The notes under the pieces are model-generated. The model made no database searches and had not been told where the DNA came from. It was given only the letters and a program-made list of their open reading frames with translations. DNA of 5,960 nt, taken from the NCBI GenBank assembly GCA_937995505.1, contig CALKJV010000139.1, positions 1 through 5,960 of the forward strand. Direction: 5' to 3'. How positions within the stretch are numbered: position 1 is the stretch's first letter; each line of letters begins with the position of its first letter. Position numbers and translations under genes: made by a program. The stretch is from an uncultured Bacteroidia bacterium (GTDB taxonomy: Bacteria; Bacteroidota; Bacteroidia; SpSt-205). Positions 1 to 4,954 of this stretch are shown here, one piece after another.

Positions 1-408
1 GCCTCCTTCGTAGGCGTTGATAGAGGCAAATAGCACGCCGTAAAAGATGCGGTCTATGAGGTTACCGATAGCGCCGCCGAGGATGAGCCCCGTAGAGGGA
101 ATGAGGCGGGGCTCTTCCCGACAAGCCCGCAAGAGATAGTACCCGATACCGAAAGCGATAGCTACCGAGACGAGGGTGAGTAACACCTTAGGGGCGGCTT
201 CTGCGATGGAGGTGCCCTGCCCAAAAAAGCCCGCCAGAGACATCCCGAAAGCAGCTCCGGGGTTTTCTACGAAGTGGAGCTTGAGCCAATTCCCAAGCAA
301 ATTTTTTTCGTAGCCGAGGGGTAAGGTCAGCTTTACGCTAACCTTCGTCAGCTGGTCGAGGGCGACTACAATCGCCGCAATACGGCCTACCTTGCGCCCA
401 ATTTTCAT
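1..408 (-). CDS. lspA: Lipoprotein signal peptidase (signal peptidase II), C-terminus cut by the window edge
   Basis: Membrane aspartyl protease that removes the signal peptide of prolipoproteins after lipidation at the lipobox cysteine; it acts in the inner membrane. The first 136 residues are in the window. Visible family marks are the N-terminal DQLTK block (about residues 18-22), FVENPGAAFG (46-55), a hydrophobic segment at about 74-93, and GGAIGNLIDR (111-120), whose Asp119 is the first catalytic aspartate. The second catalytic aspartate lies past the edge. The last visible residues (FYGVLFASINAYEGG) look like the start of the loop that Bacteroidota LspA proteins carry before the second aspartate. 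The ATG at 408 overlaps the TGA of the upstream TraR/DksA-like gene as ATGA, so translational coupling is likely. The open frame reaches base 1 without a stop, so truncation is only by the window. Identification is secure; the loop comparison is from memory. Confidence 0.95.
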   Translation of the reverse strand, partial: MKIGRKVGRIAAIVVALDQLTKVSVKLTLPLGYEKNLLGNWLKLHFVENPGAAFGMSLAGFFGQGTSIAEAAPKVLLTLVSVAIAFGIGYYLLRACREEPRLIPSTGLILGGAIGNLIDRIFYGVLFASINAYEGG

Positions 409-785
409 TTGGAGCGTTTCCCTTCCTTGACTTCTACTAGGGTTTCGGCTACGGGTACGGCCAGGAGCCGCTCTCTGGGGATGAGCTTACCCGTAACCTT
501 ACATATTCCGTACGTGCCATTCTCAATGCGGATAAGCGCACGCTGAAGCGCGTCAATATACTTGTTCGTGTGTTGCAGGAGCCGTTCTACTTGCACCTTT
601 TCGGAGTATTCGTTGCCGAGGTACTCGCCGGTGCGGTACTGCTCTTCGGCGGCTTCCACGAGGTTTTTGAGGGTTTCTTTGAGGCTCTGGTAGTCTTTTT
701 CGGCGACTTGTAGTTTTTTCAGGATAAGCTCCTTGAATTCTAATAGCTCTTCGGCTGTGTAGCGGGTTTTTTCAGGCGTGCTCAT
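405..785 (-). CDS. TraR/DksA-family protein with degenerate zinc finger
   Basis: Small (126 aa) charged protein of the DksA/TraR superfamily. Residues about 12-90 are Lys/Glu/Leu-rich and probably form the helical coiled-coil hairpin. The C-terminus has the family block GTYGICKVTGKLIPRERL (90-107) followed by AVP. In canonical members this region carries four zinc-binding cysteines; here only Cys95 remains, the second position is Thr98, and no cysteine pair follows AVP. This form is common in Bacteroidota. The acidic DxxDxA tip of E. coli DksA is not evident, so a DksA-like effect on RNA polymerase is unproven. Start choice: the frame also opens at a TTG at 797 (130 aa), but the ATG at 785 gives the usual family length. 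The gene starts 14 bases inside the 3' end of ileS and ends overlapping lspA by ATGA, so it sits in the middle of an operon. Confidence 0.9.
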   Translation of the reverse strand: MSTPEKTRYTAEELLEFKELILKKLQVAEKDYQSLKETLKNLVEAAEEQYRTGEYLGNEYSEKVQVERLLQHTNKYIDALQRALIRIENGTYGICKVTGKLIPRERLLAVPVAETLVEVKEGKRSK

Positions 786-3700
786 AGGCTTTTTCAATAG
801 AGATTTGGAGGGTTTCGGTATCTAGGAAAGGTATGGGCGAGGTTTGGAGGGGGGTAGGGCTCCAGTGGAGGGTTTCGGCGAGGGTCTCCTCGGCAATCAC
901 ACGAGAGAAGCTTTGCAGAGCGGAGAAATAGGGCTCAGGGAGGTGGAGGGTCAGATGGATGCGGTCAGTAACAGCCAAGCCCGCCTCTTTTCGGGCTAGC
1001 TGGATGTGGTGGATAAGTTCTCGGGCCCATCCCTCTTGCTCTAATTCAGGGGTGATACGGGTATCTAAGGCTACGGCGAGGCCCCCCTCAGAAGCATAGA
1101 GCCAGCCGGGTAAGGCTTGCGCTCGCACTTCAAGCGCTTCTCCTACAGGTAAGGTCTCGCCTTCCCAAGTCAAGCTGCCTCGCTGTAGTACTTGTACAAT
1201 TTCCATTTGCGAGAGGGTGCGCAAAAATCTTGCCAGTTCAGGCAGGCGCGAGCCCAGCTGAGGCCCTAAGGTACGGTAATTCGGGCGCAGTTCATACACG
1301 ACGGCTTCGCTGTGGTCATCTAAGTAGGTAAGGGTTTTGAGGTTAACTTCCGTCAGGAGCAGCTCAGCTAAGGGCTCCAACCAAAGGCGGTAGCTAGCGG
1401 GGACGAGGGCTTGGGCGAGGGGCTGGCGAACCCGTACTCCACTTTGCTTGCGCAGGCTATGGAGCAGCGAAGCCAGTCGACGCACCTTATCCATGGCTTC
1501 TTCTAAAGCCTCATCTCGCCGAGTCGGGTCGGCTTGGGGGAAGTCGCTCTCATGCACCGAGCCCTCTTGTCCGAGATGCTCCCACAGAAGCTCCGCATAA
1601 AACGGAGCGATCGGCGCCATAAGCTGCGCTAGCCGAACTAGCGTATGATGCAGCACCGCAAAAGCTGCCCACTTGTCGGCGTCTTTTTCGCCCTTCCAGA
1701 AGCGGCGGCGGTTGAGGCGTACATACCATGTCGAGAGCTTTTCGGTCACGAAGGTCTCTATGGCTCGGGCCGCCTGGGTCGGGAAGTAGCCTTCGTATGC
1801 GGCTTCCACTTCGGCAGTGAGCTTTTCGGTTTCGCTCAGAAGCCAGCGATCTATCAGCGCTAAGGTGGAAGGCTCAGGCAAAGGCCGCGGTACATACCCA
1901 TCTATGCCCGCATACAGCGCGAAAAACTCATAGGTATTGTGCAAGATCCCAAAGAAAGTGCGCACTTTTTCGGCTAAGCGCTTCTCATCAAAGCGTACAT
2001 TTTCCCAGGGGGGAGCGTTGCTGACGAGGTACCAGCGGGTCGCATCTGCGCCATAGCGTTCCATGAGCGCAAAGGGGTCTACGACATTGCCCAGGCGCTT
2101 GGACATTTTATTGCCGTCTTTGTCTAAGACGAGGCCATTGACGAGCACGCGCTTATAAGCTACGCTGTCAAAGAGGGCAGCGGCAATGACGTGGAGGGTA
2201 TAGAACCAGCCGCGGGTTTGGTCTACGCCTTCGGCGATGAAGTCTGCGGGGAAGTTAGGCGGCGGGTTGCCTCGCACCGTGAAGGGGTAGTGCTGCTGGG
2301 CATACGGCATAGCCCCCGAGTCAAACCATACATCTATCACATCGGGTTCGCGGTACATCGGAGAGCCATCCGGCGCTACCAATATGATCTCATCCACATA
2401 TGGACGATGCGGGTCAAAGTCGGGATTGCCCAGGGGGTTTCTGTCCATGAGGCCAGCTCGGCGAGCTTCTTCAATGGCTTCACGGAGCTCGGCGAAAGAG
2501 CCAATACAACGGGTATATCGGCCATCAGGGGTACGCCAGATCGGCAGCGGTATGCCCCAGAAGCGGCTCCGAGAGAGGTTCCAGTCCTCTACATTTTCCA
2601 GCCAGTTTCCGAATCGGCCCTCTCCAATAGCAGGGGGGTACCAGGCGATGGTACGGTTGAGGGCTACCAGTCGGTCGCGTAGCGCAGAAGTACGGATAAA
2701 CCACGCCTCTACGGGATAGTACAGAACGGGCTTGTCGGTGCGCCAGCAGTGGGGGTAGTTGTGCTCATAGGTTTCTTTTCGGAAAAGGAGGCCTCGGGCC
2801 CGTAGATGCTGGCTGATGTCTTCATCTACGGACTTATAGTTGGGGTCGTCGGTGTAGTTTTTCACATACCGGCCAGCAAAGTCTGTAACCTGCGGTACGA
2901 ACTTTCCTTCTTTATCTACGAGGGGGCTGAGGAAGTGGCCCTTTTCGTCGTAGAGGCCGATGGGAGGGATTTTTTCTTTTCGGGCGGCTTTGAGGTCGTC
3001 AGCGCCAAAGGTCGGGGCGATATGCACGATGCCCGTACCTTCCTCTAAGCTCACGAAGTCTGCGGCGATGATTCGCCAGGCTTCTGTGGGGGGCTCCACA
3101 TAGCGAAAGAGCGGTTCGTACCGGCGCCCTACGAGCTTTTGCCCCAAGAGGCGTTCTCGGATCCGATAGGGCAATCGCCCTGTACGCAGGTCTATTGCTT
3201 CGGGGGTGAGGGGCAAAGACTCGCCTTCTGCGGGGAAGTAGCGGGCCAGAGCTGCCTCAGCCAGTATCACGCGCACAGGCGTACGAGTGTAAGGCTGGAA
3301 GGTCTCTACTTCCACATAGACAAATTCCGCTCCTACGGCCAAGGCGGCATTGCTCGGCAAGGTCCAAGGGGTGGTAGTCCAGGCCAAAAAGTACAAGTCA
3401 GGCTCTTCTTCCGAGCGAAACTGCACCGTAATAGACGGGTCTCGTACGCTGCGGTAGGCCCCAGGGAGGTTGAGCTCGTGCTGGCTTAGTGCAGTGCCTG
3501 CGGCGGGGGAATAGGGCTGGATGGTGTAGTCTTTGTAGAGCAGGCCCTTCTCATAGAAGGCTTTGAGAAGCCACCACACTGATTCTATGTACGCAGGCTC
3601 AAAGGTGATGTAGGGGTTTTCCAGCTCTACCCAGTAGCCCATGCGTTCGGTGAGTTCATCCCACACGCTTTTGTAGCGCATGACAGCGGCGCGGCAGGCG

Positions 3701-4050
3701 GCATTGTAGTCGGCGATGGAGATTTTGGTGCCGATGTCTGCTTTGGTAAGGCCCAGTTCTTTTTCTACGCTAAGCTCCACGGGCAGGCCGTGGGTATCCC
3801 ATCCTGCGCGACGCGGTACATAAAAACCGCGCATGGTCTGGTAGCGGCACACGAGGTCTTTGAGGGTGCGAGCAAAAACATGGTGGATTCCAGGTTTACC
3901 GTTGGCGGAGGGGGGGCCTTCATAAAAGATGTACGAGGGGCGCCCCTTTCGGCGCGAGACAGAGCGCTGAAAGGTATTCTCGGCTTTCCAGCGGGCTAAG
4001 ATGCGCTTTTCCCACTCGGGTAGCCGAAGCGGCCCTAAGGTTTGCCACAT
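772..4050 (-). CDS. ileS: Isoleucyl-tRNA synthetase, long type with GXHH signature
   Basis: Cytoplasmic class I synthetase, 1092 aa, charging tRNA-Ile with isoleucine. Landmarks in order: active-site block GPPSANGKPGIHHV (45-58), where the usual HXGH reads G54-I-H-H57; WDTHGLPVE (84-92); CP1 editing-domain blocks WTTTPWTLPSN (224-234) and GTGIVHIAPTFGADD (338-352); LSRSRFWGIPLP (492-503); DVWFDSG (573-579); EGVDQTRGWFY (607-617); KMSKR (648-652) in place of KMSKS; helical anticodon-binding region from about 730. The C-terminal part (about 1000-1035, EQEGWARELIHHIQLARKEAG) resembles the extension of eukaryote-like IleRS2 enzymes, and no C-terminal zinc-cysteine cluster is seen. Length and motifs fit Bacteroidota IleRS. 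The ATG at 4050 puts a normal distance before the active site, and a TACCTTTG element lies 5 bases upstream. cas6 ends 27 bases upstream on the same strand; the TraR/DksA-like gene overlaps the 3' end. Confidence 0.97.
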   Translation of the reverse strand: MWQTLGPLRLPEWEKRILARWKAENTFQRSVSRRKGRPSYIFYEGPPSANGKPGIHHVFARTLKDLVCRYQTMRGFYVPRRAGWDTHGLPVELSVEKELGLTKADIGTKISIADYNAACRAAVMRYKSVWDELTERMGYWVELENPYITFEPAYIESVWWLLKAFYEKGLLYKDYTIQPYSPAAGTALSQHELNLPGAYRSVRDPSITVQFRSEEEPDLYFLAWTTTPWTLPSNAALAVGAEFVYVEVETFQPYTRTPVRVILAEAALARYFPAEGESLPLTPEAIDLRTGRLPYRIRERLLGQKLVGRRYEPLFRYVEPPTEAWRIIAADFVSLEEGTGIVHIAPTFGADDLKAARKEKIPPIGLYDEKGHFLSPLVDKEGKFVPQVTDFAGRYVKNYTDDPNYKSVDEDISQHLRARGLLFRKETYEHNYPHCWRTDKPVLYYPVEAWFIRTSALRDRLVALNRTIAWYPPAIGEGRFGNWLENVEDWNLSRSRFWGIPLPIWRTPDGRYTRCIGSFAELREAIEEARRAGLMDRNPLGNPDFDPHRPYVDEIILVAPDGSPMYREPDVIDVWFDSGAMPYAQQHYPFTVRGNPPPNFPADFIAEGVDQTRGWFYTLHVIAAALFDSVAYKRVLVNGLVLDKDGNKMSKRLGNVVDPFALMERYGADATRWYLVSNAPPWENVRFDEKRLAEKVRTFFGILHNTYEFFALYAGIDGYVPRPLPEPSTLALIDRWLLSETEKLTAEVEAAYEGYFPTQAARAIETFVTEKLSTWYVRLNRRRFWKGEKDADKWAAFAVLHHTLVRLAQLMAPIAPFYAELLWEHLGQEGSVHESDFPQADPTRRDEALEEAMDKVRRLASLLHSLRKQSGVRVRQPLAQALVPASYRLWLEPLAELLLTEVNLKTLTYLDDHSEAVVYELRPNYRTLGPQLGSRLPELARFLRTLSQMEIVQVLQRGSLTWEGETLPVGEALEVRAQALPGWLYASEGGLAVALDTRITPELEQEGWARELIHHIQLARKEAGLAVTDRIHLTLHLPEPYFSALQSFSRVIAEETLAETLHWSPTPLQTSPIPFLDTETLQISIEKAYEHA

Positions 4051-4055
4051 AGCCG

Positions 4056-4063
4056 CAAAGGTA
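4056..4063 (-). promoter_or_regulatory. Putative Bacteroidota-type -7 element for ileS
   Basis: The minus strand reads TACCTTTG, a full match to the TAnnTTTG -7 element of Bacteroidota. It is followed by CGGCT and then the ileS ATG. If the element is centred near -7, transcription would start about 2 bases before the ATG, giving an essentially leaderless mRNA. No convincing TTG was found at the expected -33 spacing, which would lie within the 3' end of cas6. The motif is seen directly; activity is inferred. Confidence 0.6.
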
Positions 4064-4077
4064 CGACCGAAGCAGGG

Positions 4078-4845
4078 TTAGGGTTTTGGGGGTATTTGGC
4101 GGCGGCGAGCGCGATGGATTTGCACCATGCCGAAGCCTTGTCCGTTGCGTTCGCCGAAGCCAGCCTGATAGCCTACCTGAAAAAGCTTGGTGGGTCCCTC
4201 AAAGAGAAATTCCCCTTCCCAGGCGCGAATGATAGCTTGGTGCAGCCGCACTAAGCGAGAGCGCACCTGCACTGGCAGGAAGAGCACTTCGGCCTCAGGT
4301 ACCTCTACTTGAAGGGCTCTGGCTTTGCGATAGAGGTTTTCTCGGATGACCCGACTGAATTGCGGGTCTTCTGGCCCTAAGAAAATTTTCTCTCGGTTGC
4401 CCGCAGCATCTGCCTGTACCGTAGAAGCTACGATAGGCGAGAGGGTAACTATCCGTATAGGCTGGCGCAGCGGAGTGATAGTGGGTACCACTTCTACAGA
4501 GACTACGGTCAAGGGCACTCGGCCGAGGTGTACTTGCGGTTGTCGCCAGATGCCTTGCGTGAGAGCTTCCATGAGGTTTCGGATGGGCGAGGAGACATAC
4601 CAAATAAGGGGCGGCGAGAGTTGTATGCCGGTGGGTTCGGCCTGGCCGTACTGCCCCCGTAGCCAAGAGAAAGTGTAGGGTTTGTACTGGTGCCCTTGGG
4701 CTCGTAGGCCCTCGTCGTGGAGGAGACGGCTTAAGCGATAGTTACCGGCCCGCATCCACCGATAAAAAAGTCCCATGAGCAGCTCAGGGTAATTCCAGGG
4801 CAGAAGCACCGGCCCTTCTGCGGTAAATTGTACTCGCAGGCGCAT
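4078..4845 (-). CDS. cas6: CRISPR-associated endoribonuclease Cas6, stand-alone
   Basis: RAMP-fold ribonuclease (255 aa) that cuts precursor CRISPR RNA within the repeat to make crRNAs. The N-terminus (MRLRVQF, then LPWNYPELLMGLFYRWM at 15-31) matches the first ferredoxin-like fold. LHDEG (42-46) provides a candidate general-acid/base His43, with Tyr28 and Lys55 placed like the Tyr/His/Lys catalytic set known from archaeal Cas6. YTFSWLRG (57-64), VSSPI (84-88), HLGRV (106-110) and TLSPIVAS (134-141) are further family blocks. The C-terminal GFGERNGQGFGM (229-240) is the diagnostic glycine-rich loop. The ATG at 4845 is chosen because it follows GGAAGGAATC and begins the RAMP strand; a GTG at 4920 would add 25 residues without family character. 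No frameshift or stop is seen. No other cas gene or repeat array lies in the window, so the system it serves must be elsewhere or lost. Confidence 0.92.
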   Translation of the reverse strand: MRLRVQFTAEGPVLLPWNYPELLMGLFYRWMRAGNYRLSRLLHDEGLRAQGHQYKPYTFSWLRGQYGQAEPTGIQLSPPLIWYVSSPIRNLMEALTQGIWRQPQVHLGRVPLTVVSVEVVPTITPLRQPIRIVTLSPIVASTVQADAAGNREKIFLGPEDPQFSRVIRENLYRKARALQVEVPEAEVLFLPVQVRSRLVRLHQAIIRAWEGEFLFEGPTKLFQVGYQAGFGERNGQGFGMVQIHRARRRQIPPKP

Positions 4846-4847
4846 GA

Positions 4848-4855
4848 TTCCTTCC
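4848..4855 (-). promoter_or_regulatory. Purine-rich ribosome binding site deciding the cas6 start
   Basis: The minus strand reads GGAAGGAA two bases before the ATG at 4845 (the GGAAGG core ends four bases before it). This is the only Shine-Dalgarno-like sequence placed at a believable distance before a gene start in the window; ileS and aspS have none. It supports the 255-residue form of Cas6 over the longer GTG-started form. Confidence 0.5.
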
Positions 4856-4863
4856 CAAAAATA
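4856..4863 (-). promoter_or_regulatory. Putative Bacteroidota-type -7 element for cas6
   Basis: The minus strand reads TATTTTTG, matching TAnnTTTG, ending 10 bases before the cas6 ATG. Transcription would begin around 4852, giving a leader of only about 7 bases that overlaps the purine-rich ribosome binding site. No clear -33 TTG lies at the usual spacing. Because a short AT-rich motif can occur by chance, this is weaker than the ileS and aspS elements. Confidence 0.4.
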
Positions 4864-4888
4864 GGGGCAACCGGTACTCTGTGGGGAC

Positions 4889-4914
4889 ACTCTCAGGAGA
4901 AGGTTACTCTCAGG
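4889..4914. repeat. 9-base direct repeat ACTCTCAGG, spaced 17 bases
   Basis: ACTCTCAGG occurs at 4889-4897 and again at 4906-4914, start-to-start 17 bases. A partial copy, ACTCT, occurs at 4876-4880. The repeats lie in the middle of the spacer between the diverging cas6 and aspS promoters, where an operator could act on either gene. The repeat is seen directly; a regulatory role is speculative and chance is quite possible. Confidence 0.45.
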
Positions 4915-4942
4915 GATCACGGGGGGAGCTGGGAGGGTATGT

Positions 4943-4950
4943 TACCTTTG
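4943..4950 (+). promoter_or_regulatory. Putative Bacteroidota-type -7 element for aspS
   Basis: TACCTTTG matches TAnnTTTG and is followed by CATC and then the GTG start of aspS at 4955. With the element centred near -7, transcription would begin at about 4954, making the mRNA leaderless or nearly so. The 9 bases TACCTTTGC are identical to those in front of ileS. No TTG was found at the -33 spacing. The motif is seen; function is inferred. Confidence 0.6.
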
Positions 4951-4954
4951 CATC

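Larger units (their letters stand above)
4846..4954. other. Divergent intergenic region between cas6 and aspS
   Basis: This 109-base spacer must carry the promoters for both diverging genes. It holds the cas6 TATTTTTG and ribosome binding site at the left end and the aspS TACCTTTG at the right end. Between them are a 9-base direct repeat and G-rich runs (4921-4937). No inverted repeat strong enough to be a terminator and no CRISPR-like repeat was seen. Confidence 0.7.

Noticed and set aside
786..797. TTG start at 797 for the TraR/DksA-like gene.
   Set aside because: It adds only four residues and deeper overlap with ileS; the ATG at 785 is the simpler start and gives the usual length.
2191..2719. 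Plus-strand open frames of 163 and 111 residues opposite ileS.
   Set aside because: They are antisense to conserved IleRS motifs, overlap each other and have no family features; they are by-products of the codon usage of ileS.
4295..4666. Minus-strand 123-residue frame inside cas6.
   Set aside because: It is a shifted frame of cas6 rich in Ala, His, Pro and Arg, with no start signal or family resemblance.
4846..4920. N-terminal extension of Cas6 from a GTG at 4920 (280 residues).
   Set aside because: The extra 25 residues have no Cas6 character, would cover the putative promoter and ribosome binding site, and the ATG at 4845 begins exactly at the conserved first strand.
4931..4941. GGGAGGG followed by ATG at 4939 as a start for a plus-strand gene.
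   Set aside because: The ATG is one base after the purine run, too close for a ribosome binding site, and its frame ends at 5175 inside aspS with no recognisable protein; the AspRS frame is different.
4846..4954. CRISPR array or leader next to cas6.
   Set aside because: No repeat of 20-40 bases recurs in this spacer or anywhere else in the window; the only repeat is 9 bases in two copies.
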